A DNA stretch of 21,375 nucleotides from an uncultured Lachnospiraceae bacterium. GTDB lineage: Bacteria > Bacillota > Clostridia > Lachnospirales > Lachnospiraceae. Shown here one piece after another: positions 14,954 through 21,375 of this stretch. The position numbers and the translations under genes were made by a program. Below the pieces are notes generated by a model, which was not told the DNA's origin, ran no database searches, and was given only the letters and a program-made list of their open reading frames with translations. The stretch's first letter is position 1. Every line of letters starts with the position of its first letter. Location of the stretch: the NCBI GenBank assembly GCA_949051815.1, contig CARQVR010000062.1, positions 1 through 21,375 of the forward strand. Direction: 5' to 3'.

Positions 14954-16810
14954 ATGAAGAAGAAATTATTGGCTATGCTTTGCTGCATGACACTGGCAGC
15001 GGCTTCCTTAACAGGATGCGGCGGCAATGCGAAAGAGACGGGTGCGGAGGCAACCGGAACGGATGCGGCGGCACCGGCAGATGCAGAGGCACCGGCAGCT
15101 TCCGGCGGTGATGTAAAGGTTGCGCTGATTACGATGGATTCCATTGACCAGCACTGGGTGACCCTGAACGAGGGCGCGCAGCAGGCGGCATCGGAGCTTG
15201 GCGTGACGGTGGACTTCCTTGCTCCCAATACAAAGGACGACGCGCAGCAGATCGAGTGCGTGAACAATGCGGTGGCAGGCGGCTACAAGGCGATCATCGT
15301 AGCGGCAAACGGTCCTGACGCGATTTCTTCCGCTCTGAAAGAGGCGGCTTCCGCAGGCGTGAAGATTGTGTATGTGGACTCTCCGGCGAACGTGGACGCT
15401 GAGGCGACTTTCTCCACGGATAACAAGGCGGCGGGCACGACGGCAGGTCAGGAAATGATAAAGGCGTTAGAGGCAGCGGGCGTTACTTCCGGCGACATCG
15501 GTATTGTCAACGTAAACGCGGCGACAGATTCCTGCGTGATGCGTGAAGAAGGTTTCCGCGCAGCATTTGACGGCAGCGGCTTCAACCTTTTAGAGACACA
15601 GTACGGCGAAGGCGACGCGGCGAAATCCCAGAGTATCGCCGAAAACTATATCACCCAGGGCGTGGTTGGAATCTTCGGTTGCAACGAGGGTTCTACAACC
15701 GGTACGGGCAACGCGATCAAGGCAGCAGGCAATTCCGGCATTGTCGGTGTAGGTTTCGATAAGTCCGATGCGATACAGAACCTGATCAAAGACGGTCATC
15801 TGCTCTGCACGATGGCGCAGAATCCCGACGTGATGGGATATGAGGGTGTGAAAGCGGCAGTTGCGGCAGTAAACGGCGAGAGCCTTGGCGGCAGCGTGAC
15901 AGACACGGGCGTTTCCGTAATCAATGCGGCAGCTCTTGGCGAAGGTGCGGCAGATCCGGCAATGAACAGCGGCGCGACGGCGAGCCAGGAGTGGAAGATT
16001 GCGCTGATCACGATGGATTCCATCGACCAGCACTGGGTAACCCTGAATGAGGGCGCGCAGGCGAAGGCATCGGAGCTTGGCGTCAGCGTGACATTCATGG
16101 CTCCCAACACGAAGGACGACGCACAGCAGATTGAGTGTGTAAACAATGCGGTGGCAGGCGGCTACAATGCGATCATGGTAGCGGCGAACGGCCCCGACGC
16201 GATTTCCTCCGCACTGAACGAGGCGGCGGCAGCAGGCGTGAAGATTGTATATGTGGATTCTCCGGCGAACGTGGATGCAGAGGCGACTTTCTCCACAGAC
16301 AATAAGGCAGCGGGCAAGACGGCAGGCGAGGAGATGATCAAGGCGTTAGAGGCGGCAGGCACGACTTCCGGCGATATCGGTATCATCAACGTAAACGCGG
16401 CGACAGATTCCTGCGTGATGCGTGAGGAAGGTTTCCGTTCCGCATTTGAGGGAACCGGCTTCAATCTCTTGGAGACACAGTACGGCGAAGGCGACGCGGC
16501 GAAATCCCAGAGCATCGCTGAGAATTATATCACACAGGGCGTAGTTGGTATTTTCGGATGTAACGAAGGCTCCACCACAGGCGCGGGCAATGCCATCAAA
16601 GCGGGCGGAAACGCAGACATCATCGGCGTAGGATTCGATAAGTCCGATGCGATTATGAACCTGATCGGCGACGGTCATCTGCTCTGCACCATGGCGCAGA
16701 ATCCGGACCAGATGGGCGCTATGGGCGTAGAAGCGTGCGTGAAGGCATTAGAAGGTGAAAGTCTTGGCGGTGCGGTACAGGATACAGGCGTTTCTGTACT
16801 CACAAAATAA
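14954..16810 (+). CDS. Tandem double substrate-binding lipoprotein (two Peripla_BP_4 domains)
   Basis: A 618-residue lipoprotein, about twice the usual RbsB length. The signal peptide ends in the lipobox LTGC with lipidated C22, and an Ala/Gly/Glu-rich linker follows. Domain 1 spans about residues 54-325 and domain 2 about 347-618. They are joined by a short Ala/Gly/Ser-rich linker resembling the N-terminal one. By hand alignment about 36 of 272 positions differ between domains, roughly 87 percent identity, offset 293 residues with no gap. Shared likely pocket segments include DSIDQHW, ANGPDAISS, VDSPANVD and GFDKSDAI, so both halves probably bind the same type of sugar. AGGAGG at 14941-14946 gives the start. 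It should deliver sugar to the RbsC-like permease upstream and may also inform the two-component system downstream. Confidence 0.92.
   Translation: MKKKLLAMLCCMTLAAASLTGCGGNAKETGAEATGTDAAAPADAEAPAASGGDVKVALITMDSIDQHWVTLNEGAQQAASELGVTVDFLAPNTKDDAQQIECVNNAVAGGYKAIIVAANGPDAISSALKEAASAGVKIVYVDSPANVDAEATFSTDNKAAGTTAGQEMIKALEAAGVTSGDIGIVNVNAATDSCVMREEGFRAAFDGSGFNLLETQYGEGDAAKSQSIAENYITQGVVGIFGCNEGSTTGTGNAIKAAGNSGIVGVGFDKSDAIQNLIKDGHLLCTMAQNPDVMGYEGVKAAVAAVNGESLGGSVTDTGVSVINAAALGEGAADPAMNSGATASQEWKIALITMDSIDQHWVTLNEGAQAKASELGVSVTFMAPNTKDDAQQIECVNNAVAGGYNAIMVAANGPDAISSALNEAAAAGVKIVYVDSPANVDAEATFSTDNKAAGKTAGEEMIKALEAAGTTSGDIGIINVNAATDSCVMREEGFRSAFEGTGFNLLETQYGEGDAAKSQSIAENYITQGVVGIFGCNEGSTTGAGNAIKAGGNADIIGVGFDKSDAIMNLIGDGHLLCTMAQNPDQMGAMGVEACVKALEGESLGGAVQDTGVSVLTK
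15113..15928 (+). repeat. First copy of the internal duplication of the binding protein gene
   Basis: This 816-base unit encodes binding domain 1 and aligns without gaps to 15992-16807, an offset of 879 bases. Many differences are in third codon positions, so the copies have been separate for some time under selection on the protein. Confidence 0.9.
15992..16807 (+). repeat. Second copy of the internal duplication of the binding protein gene
   Basis: This unit encodes binding domain 2 and ends at the stop codon. Compared with copy 1, the most diverged part is the last 35 codons or so. The DNA between the copies (15929-15991) encodes the interdomain linker. Confidence 0.9.
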
Positions 16811-16866
16811 AACAGCCAAAGAAAAACAAATCACAACTGACTTTTTCATATGAAAGCAGACGTGAT

Positions 16867-16883
16867 TGTGATACAATATCACA
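16867..16883 (+). promoter_or_regulatory. Perfect palindromic operator over a -10 box
   Basis: TGTGATA-CAA-TATCACA is a perfect 7-3-7 inverted repeat. Its centre contains TACAAT (16872-16877), a good -10 box, though the -35 position has only TATGAA. It lies about 100 bases before the YesN-type regulator gene and looks like a site where a dimeric regulator controls that promoter. It resembles a Crp site but has seven instead of six central bases. Confidence 0.5.
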
Positions 16884-16888
16884 GAGAG

Positions 16889-16915
16889 AACCGTCGGAGT
16901 TTCCGGCGGTTTTCT
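16889..16915 (+). terminator. Rho-independent terminator or attenuator before the two-component genes
   Basis: AACCGTCGGA and TCCGGCGGTT form a 10-pair stem with one G-U pair and a three-base loop, followed by TTCTT. It can end the sugar transporter operon 78 bases after its stop. Because it lies just after the palindromic promoter, it could also act as a leader attenuator. Confidence 0.7.
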
Positions 16916-16978
16916 TGGCAGTAGAGTGAGGAGAAAGCCTGAAAAGCGGAGGGTTACGGATTGAAGGAGTATGGGGCT

Positions 16979-18604
16979 ATGTTACATTCCGTGAATGAGT
17001 ATGATGCAGGAAAAGAAAGATTAAAAGTTATGATAGCGGACGATGAGGAGCGTATCTGCCAGTTGATAGAGGCGCTGATAGATTGTGACACGCTCCAAAT
17101 GGATGTCGTGGGGGTGGCCCACAACGGTCCGGAGGCCTGTGAGCTGGTAGAGAGCTTAAGCCCCGATATTCTGATTACAGATATCAAAATGCCGGGGTAC
17201 AGCGGGTTAGAACTGATTGAGAAGGTGAAAGAAAGAGAAGAAAATCTGGAGATCATCATTATCAGCGGCTACGCACATTTTGCCTACGCGCAGACGGCGA
17301 TTAAATTCGGCGTGGGAAATTATCTGTTAAAGCCGGTTAATAAAGAGGAGCTGACCAGTACGCTGGAACGGTTGGGAGAGCGGATACGCGAAAGGAGAAG
17401 TCTGGCGGAGGACCGCCGGTGGATACGGCAGAAAAGCGAAGCGGATATCCGTCTGTTCCGGATGAACCTGATTAACCGTCTGACGGAGGAGTCCGGCTGG
17501 CAGCCTTCCCCGGAGGAGCTGCGGGAAAAGTATTATCTTCACGTGGAGGAGGGCGTTTTTCAAGGCTTCCTGATTAAGGTGGACTGCGACGGGGAGATCG
17601 GAAAGCCGGGTATCGACCTTATTCTTGGTAAGGTGCAGAGCCTTTTGGAGAACAGCTTCCGGTCCCGGTGCAGGGAGCTGGTGGCAGGGATCAAGGGTTC
17701 GGGATGTATCGGGTTTTTAAACTATGAGAGCGAAAAGACGGAGGAGGTCAGGCGCATATTCCGGGACTGTCTGAACCAGTTAGAGAGCGAGAAAGGGATC
17801 TTCGGACCGGTCATGTTTACGGCGGCGCTTGGAAATGCCGCGAAGGATGCGGGCGGACTGACGGAGTCTGTCTCACAGGCGGCTCTCATCATAGAAGACA
17901 GGCTTCTTAAGGGAACAGGAAAGCTTTTGGAGCGGCCTCCTGCTGCGTCCACGATTCATGAGCAGAATATGCTGGAGAAATATGTGAGGCAGATCGTCCA
18001 TGCCATCGAGGTGATGAGTGTGGAGGAAGCGGAAGAGGCGGTCTTGCAGATGAAGCAGACAATGCTGGAAGTGCGGGACGTCAGGGGCTTCGAGGTGCGG
18101 GAGCTTATTTATTCGGCGGCGCGTCTTTTCTTAAGTCAGGTGGACGTCAAAAACAGGGCGGAAGCGTTTAAGGAATTTGAGCAGCGCAGTTCTGTGTGCG
18201 GCAGCATGGATGAACTGTTTGCCAGGCTGATCGCACTGCAGACGGCGTATGTGGAGGAAATGTGCCAGAAGCGCGAGGCGGATACGGTGCGGCCCATCCG
18301 CATGGCCAAGCAGTATATCCAGAATCATTTCAGCGAGCCTGTTACACAGGAGGAGGTAAGCAGCGCGGTGGGCCTGAGTGCGGCTTATTTCAGTGCGCTT
18401 TTCAAGAAAGTGGAGGGAGAGGGCTTTGCCAAATACCTGATCGGCGTCCGCATGGAACAGGCGAAAATACTGCTGCGGGAAACCAATATACCAGTGTCGA
18501 AAATCTGCCAGCAGGTAGGTTACAACGACTTGAAGCATTTTACGCATACCTTCGAGAAGACGACGGGGGTGAAGCCTGCGGTTTACCGGAAGATGTACGG
18601 ATAG
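16979..18604 (+). CDS. YesN-type response regulator with AraC DNA-binding domain
   Basis: A 541-residue regulator. The N-terminal receiver has acidic residues D21, D22 and E23, phospho-acceptor D68 in ITDIKMPG and conserved K118 in LLKPVN. A long middle region follows. The C-terminal AraC-type double helix-turn-helix (about residues 440-541) runs from MAKQYIQNHFSEPVTQEE through GYNDLKHFTHTFEKTTGVKP to YRKMYG. This architecture is typical of YesN regulators that respond to YesM kinases and switch on sugar transport genes, so the sugar operon just upstream is the natural target. ATG 16979 has AAGGAG at 16964-16969. A TTG at 16961 in frame overlaps that site and is not used. The kinase gene follows 12 bases downstream. 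Confidence 0.92.
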   Translation: MLHSVNEYDAGKERLKVMIADDEERICQLIEALIDCDTLQMDVVGVAHNGPEACELVESLSPDILITDIKMPGYSGLELIEKVKEREENLEIIIISGYAHFAYAQTAIKFGVGNYLLKPVNKEELTSTLERLGERIRERRSLAEDRRWIRQKSEADIRLFRMNLINRLTEESGWQPSPEELREKYYLHVEEGVFQGFLIKVDCDGEIGKPGIDLILGKVQSLLENSFRSRCRELVAGIKGSGCIGFLNYESEKTEEVRRIFRDCLNQLESEKGIFGPVMFTAALGNAAKDAGGLTESVSQAALIIEDRLLKGTGKLLERPPAASTIHEQNMLEKYVRQIVHAIEVMSVEEAEEAVLQMKQTMLEVRDVRGFEVRELIYSAARLFLSQVDVKNRAEAFKEFEQRSSVCGSMDELFARLIALQTAYVEEMCQKREADTVRPIRMAKQYIQNHFSEPVTQEEVSSAVGLSAAYFSALFKKVEGEGFAKYLIGVRMEQAKILLRETNIPVSKICQQVGYNDLKHFTHTFEKTTGVKPAVYRKMYG

Positions 18605-18616
18605 GAGAAACGCCGG

Positions 18617-19630
18617 ATGAGAGAAGAGTATCGGTTGAAATATATATCAAACAGGGTTTTTCTGATTGCGGTTATTATGTTCTTCTATTTTGTGGAGGAG
18701 GCTGTCAGAAATGTCCTGCTTGGCATACACGGTGAGGAGACGATGTTCCGGGCGGGAATCCACGTGTTGATTGCGCTTTTGTATTTTCTGGCGGTGTGGT
18801 TCGGGGTGGTGCTGCCCTACAGGCGTTCCGAGCTTCTTGTCAGGCGTTTTCTGGAAGGATATCTGACGGAGAGCCGGGATTTTGCGGAGGTGTTCCAAAG
18901 TCCGTCCATGAAAATGCAGATGGATGAGATCGAAAAAATCCTGCGTTCGCCTAAGATGATTGATTTGAATAAAAGGCAGGCGCAGTATCTGGCCTTGCAG
19001 AATCAGATCAATCCCCATTTTCTATACAATACATTGGAAAGTATCCGGGGAGAAGCGCTGATTGCCGGGCTTTCCGGTGTGGCGGACATGACGGAGGCGT
19101 TAGCGAAGTTTTTCCGCTATACGATTACCAACATAGAAAATCTGGTGACGGTACAGGATGAGCTGGATAACTGCGAGACCTATTTCCTGATTCAGAAATA
19201 CCGGTTTGGCGAGCGGTTGCAGCTCCATATTGATTATGACGCGGAAGACTGGGAGGATATCGTGGGCTGTAAAATTCCCAAGCTGACCTTACAGCCGATA
19301 CTGGAGAACAGCATTATACACGGGACGGAGCTTAAGGTGGAGACCGGCAATCTCCGGATTCAGTTTGAACGGACGCAGGACAGGCTTCTCATCAGGATTT
19401 CCGATGACGGTGTGGGGATGGATGAGGAAACGCTTTCAAAGCTGAACCGAAGGCTTGGCCGTGACGGGAGCAGTCTGATTCATGGGGAGGAGCGCAAGGG
19501 AGGCATCGCGCTCGCAAATGTAAACAGCAGAATCCATTTAATTTTCGGGGAAGAGTACGGGCTGCATGTGTATTCCGTGCCGCAGAAAGGAACGGATGTG
19601 GAGGTTACCATTCCGTTCCAAAGGGATTAA
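18617..19630 (+). CDS. YesM-type sensor histidine kinase with minimal external part
   Basis: A 337-residue membrane kinase. Two membrane segments (about residues 13-31 and 45-66) are joined by only about a dozen external residues. A linker and the His_kinase domain follow with H134 in QINPHFLYNTLES, and an ATP-binding domain with N231 in ILENSIIHG, DDGVGMDEE and GGIALANVNSR. The G2 motif differs slightly from the usual GIGLxN. Classical YesM kinases have a large extracellular sensing domain of about 250 residues, which is absent here. The kinase therefore probably depends on another protein for its signal, such as the tandem binding protein, the permease or the pseudo-ATPase. AGGAG at 18603-18607 supports the start. 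It should phosphorylate the regulator encoded just upstream. Confidence 0.9.
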   Translation: MREEYRLKYISNRVFLIAVIMFFYFVEEAVRNVLLGIHGEETMFRAGIHVLIALLYFLAVWFGVVLPYRRSELLVRRFLEGYLTESRDFAEVFQSPSMKMQMDEIEKILRSPKMIDLNKRQAQYLALQNQINPHFLYNTLESIRGEALIAGLSGVADMTEALAKFFRYTITNIENLVTVQDELDNCETYFLIQKYRFGERLQLHIDYDAEDWEDIVGCKIPKLTLQPILENSIIHGTELKVETGNLRIQFERTQDRLLIRISDDGVGMDEETLSKLNRRLGRDGSSLIHGEERKGGIALANVNSRIHLIFGEEYGLHVYSVPQKGTDVEVTIPFQRD

Positions 19631-19724
19631 CGTGAGAAGAACTTCTAAAGCTTGGCAGCATAGGCTGCCTCGCTGAGAAGTTCTAAGTCTCACGTAGGAG
19701 AATGCCTGAAATATGGCATTCTCC
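19631..19724 (+). other. Nested palindromes (possible structured RNA) between kinase and pseudo-ATPase genes
   Basis: Starting at the base after the kinase stop, three stems nest within each other. The outer is CGTGAGA/TCTCACG (19631-19637 with 19688-19694). The middle is AGAACTTCT/AGAAGTTCT (19638-19646 with 19676-19684). The inner is GGCAGC/GCTGCC around ATAG (19654-19669). A second perfect 10-base hairpin, GGAGAATGCC/GGCATTCTCC, follows at 19697-19724. All stems are perfect Watson-Crick, with a three-base bulge between outer and middle. Neither hairpin has a T-tract. It could be an mRNA-stabilising or processing element, a cis-regulatory RNA, or a small palindromic mobile repeat. No known RNA family was recognised. 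Confidence 0.65.
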
Positions 19725-19776
19725 GCATAGATCTGAGATTCCATGATGTGTAAATATGGGGGTTGGCAGGAGCGAT

Positions 19777-21252
19777 ATGAGACAGGAAGTATTCCGCATG
19801 GAGCGGGTGACCTATCCGGATAAGGGAAGCAAGCAGTTGGAAGACTTTAACCTGCAGATTTACAGGGGTGAAATTATGGGGATGGTTCCGATCAGCGCCC
19901 ATGGTCTGCAGGCTCTTTTGCAGCTTATGCAGGCCAATATGCCGCTCTATGACGGACATGTGTATTATTGCGGAGAGCGCGTCAATTCATGGAAAAGCAC
20001 CCGCCGGTCCGTGAACCGGATCGGCGTGATCGACGCCCACAGCAGGCTGGTGGAGCATATGACGGTTTCCGACAATATTTTTGTGCTCCGTCAGGGCTTT
20101 CGCCAGAATGTCATCCAAAACAGACTGCTGCAAAGACAGCTCGCGCCTTTTATGGAGGATATCGGCGTGCATATTCCGGCGGACGCTTATGTGGATAAGC
20201 TGTCCGCCTTTGAGCGCGTGACCGTGGAGCTTCTGCGGGCGGTGGTGGCGGGATACCGTCTGATCGTGCTGCATGAGATCGGCACGGTCATAAACGGCGG
20301 TGAGCTGGGAAAACTCTATGAAATGATGAACCATTATGCGGGGCAGGGCTTTTCTTTTCTCTATATCAGTCTGCATCTGGAGGAGATTATGGAAGTCTGC
20401 GACCGGGCCGCGCTCTTTTCTAACGGCAGGATTCAGAAGGTGATCGGCCGGGCGGAGATGAAGAGCGAAATCGTACAGAGCTACACGATTGAGTTTGACA
20501 AGATGATACGGAACCATATCGGACGGCGCAGCGCTGTGGGACAGGAAAAAAAGACGGTTTTGTCTCTCTCCCGGATTGCAGGTGAGGTGCTTACGGATTT
20601 TACGATGGAGGTTTATGAGGGAGAGTGTCTGGTTGTGCAGAATCTGGACGAGCAGGTGCTCAGGGACATTCTGTCCGTGCTCTGCGGCGACAGGAAGCCA
20701 AGGAAGGGGGAAATCTGTATGGAGGGCAGGGCGATTCACCCCGCTGCCTGTAAAGACTTTGCGCTGATTTCCGCTGACCCGACCAGGACGATGGTATTTC
20801 AGGGGATGAGTTATCTGGACAATCTGTGTATGGGGCTGGCGCGCCGGGTGCCGGGGATATGGAAAAATACGCGGATGAAGAACAGCGTCAGGAGAGAGTA
20901 TGAGGAGAATCTGGGGGAGGATGTTTTTCTGATGCCCGTGGAGGCGCTCGAAGAAAAGCAGAGATATCAGCTCGTATATACGCGGGTCCTGCTGCAAAAG
21001 CCGAAGGTGGTGGTGTGTGTGCAGCCATTCAGGGGAGCGGATCTGACGCACCGGGTTTTGATCTGGAAAATGATGGAGATGCTGTTAGACAGAGGTATGG
21101 CGGTGGTGATTCTGACGATTAATCTGGCGGATTCCATGTCTCTGGCGGACCGTTTGATCCGTGTGAGCAAGGAAGGGATTGTGCAGGAGGTGGAAAAGGA
21201 GGCGTTCGGTTCGCTGTCGATTGCGGCACCGTGGATGGATTTGTACCGCTGA
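19777..21252 (+). CDS. Degenerate RbsA-like double ABC domain protein (predicted pseudo-ATPase)
   Basis: A 491-residue soluble protein that follows RbsA/MglA order along its length but has lost the catalytic motifs in both halves. In domain 1 the P-loop position (38-46) reads PISAHGLQA, so the Lys and Ser/Thr are gone. The signature region reads LSAFERV and Walker B has H166 instead of Asp, though E167 remains. In domain 2 the P-loop reads NLDEQVLRD, LSGGNQQ is replaced by LEEKQRY, and Walker B Asp-Glu is V415-Q416, while RGAD is kept. The intact frame and preserved fold motifs argue against a decaying pseudogene. It probably cannot hydrolyse ATP. Encoded after the YesM/YesN pair, it may bind a sugar permease and signal to the kinase. 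ATG 19777 (AGGAG at 19768-19772) fits the family N-terminus. ATG 19756 and 19798 are alternatives. Confidence 0.85.
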   Translation: MRQEVFRMERVTYPDKGSKQLEDFNLQIYRGEIMGMVPISAHGLQALLQLMQANMPLYDGHVYYCGERVNSWKSTRRSVNRIGVIDAHSRLVEHMTVSDNIFVLRQGFRQNVIQNRLLQRQLAPFMEDIGVHIPADAYVDKLSAFERVTVELLRAVVAGYRLIVLHEIGTVINGGELGKLYEMMNHYAGQGFSFLYISLHLEEIMEVCDRAALFSNGRIQKVIGRAEMKSEIVQSYTIEFDKMIRNHIGRRSAVGQEKKTVLSLSRIAGEVLTDFTMEVYEGECLVVQNLDEQVLRDILSVLCGDRKPRKGEICMEGRAIHPAACKDFALISADPTRTMVFQGMSYLDNLCMGLARRVPGIWKNTRMKNSVRREYEENLGEDVFLMPVEALEEKQRYQLVYTRVLLQKPKVVVCVQPFRGADLTHRVLIWKMMEMLLDRGMAVVILTINLADSMSLADRLIRVSKEGIVQEVEKEAFGSLSIAAPWMDLYR

Positions 21253-21277
21253 GGCGGGGATGTAAAAGAAGAAATGT

Positions 21278-21323
21278 AAAAAGAACCGTCCCCAGAGCTC
21301 TTGCGTCTCCAAAAACAGTTCTT
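21278..21323 (-). terminator. Terminator of the tRNA-Lys gene
   Basis: On the minus strand a long imperfect hairpin (plus 21281-21297 with 21307-21323, with several G-U pairs) is followed by a T-run. It begins six bases after the tRNA 3' end. Its GGGGACGGTTCTT arm resembles a short repeat that I recall from many Clostridia and Bacilli genomes. Confidence 0.65.
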
Positions 21324-21328
21324 CCAAG

Positions 21329-21375
21329 TGCACCGCCAGGGGCTCGAACCCTGGACACCCTGATTAAGAGTCAGG
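21329..21375 (-). tRNA. tRNA-Lys(CTT), 3' part, cut by the window end
   Basis: On the minus strand a 5-pair anticodon stem CCTGA/TCAGG encloses the loop CTCTTAA with anticodon CTT (Lys). A five-base variable loop, the T arm CAGGG-TTCGAGC-CCCTG, the acceptor strand GCGGTGC and discriminator A follow. The 47 bases match tRNA positions 27-73 exactly. CCA is not encoded. The 5' half lies beyond the window. Confidence 0.92.

Noticed and set aside
15113..16807. Assembly duplication artefact in the binding protein gene
   Set aside because: The copies differ at many positions, including third codon positions and about 36 amino acids, so they are not a simple copied read.
16867..16883. Crp-type cAMP receptor site
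   Set aside because: The half-sites TGTGA and TCACA are separated by seven bases rather than six, and Clostridia rarely use cAMP-Crp. It is kept as an unidentified operator.
19987..21051. Long open frame on the minus strand (354 codons) opposite the pseudo-ATPase gene
   Set aside because: Its composition is His/Pro/Arg-rich with no recognisable domain. It mirrors the codon pattern of the plus-strand gene, which has clear RbsA homology.
19777..21252. Calling the degenerate RbsA-like gene a pseudogene
   Set aside because: It has no stop or frameshift, keeps a ribosome site and fold motifs, and the changes concentrate in catalytic motifs. This fits a selected inactive protein better than decay.

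Overview
The window reads as chromosomal DNA of a Gram-positive anaerobe of the class Clostridia, most likely a Lachnospiraceae-type gut bacterium. This is inferred from gene content: BceR-like and YesM/YesN-like two-component systems, RbsA/RbsC sugar transporters, a CarD-like regulator, ComFB and a Clostridia-type metal exporter. Further support comes from strong AGGAGG ribosome sites, AT-rich promoters beside moderately GC-rich genes, and a tRNA whose CCA end is not encoded. No phage, insertion sequence or CRISPR array was seen.

Layout. Positions 1-106 are the tail of an unknown gene, closed by a terminator. Positions 159-7291 hold an antimicrobial-peptide-type module: an ABC exporter, an OmpR-type response regulator and a histidine kinase without a sensor domain. 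A BceR-like 7-4-7 inverted repeat and a promoter follow, then a MacB/Bce-type ATPase and an 884-residue FtsX-type permease. Positions 7422-8024 encode an orphan CheC/FliY-like phosphatase domain, 8317-8832 a CarD-family regulator, and 8966-10702 an ECF sigma factor with a one-span membrane partner, probably its anti-sigma factor. ComFB lies on the minus strand at 10770-11039, convergent on a bidirectional terminator. A probable manganese/heavy-metal exporter follows at 11259-12101.

Positions 12368-21252 form a sugar uptake and sensing region. An RbsA-like double ATPase and an RbsC-like permease are followed by a substrate-binding lipoprotein carrying two nearly identical tandem binding domains. 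Next come a YesN-type response regulator and a YesM-type kinase with almost no extracytoplasmic part. Last is an intact RbsA-like protein in which the Walker A, Walker B and signature motifs of both domains are destroyed. A 94-base nested palindrome separates the kinase from this pseudo-ATPase. The window ends in a tRNA-Lys(CTT) on the minus strand with its terminator.

The most unusual part is 12368-21252. My inference is that the transporter with its doubled receptor takes up a sugar, while the pseudo-ATPase gives the sensor-poor kinase a non-hydrolysing partner that can read the state of a permease. The sequence shows the parts. The coupling is hypothesis.
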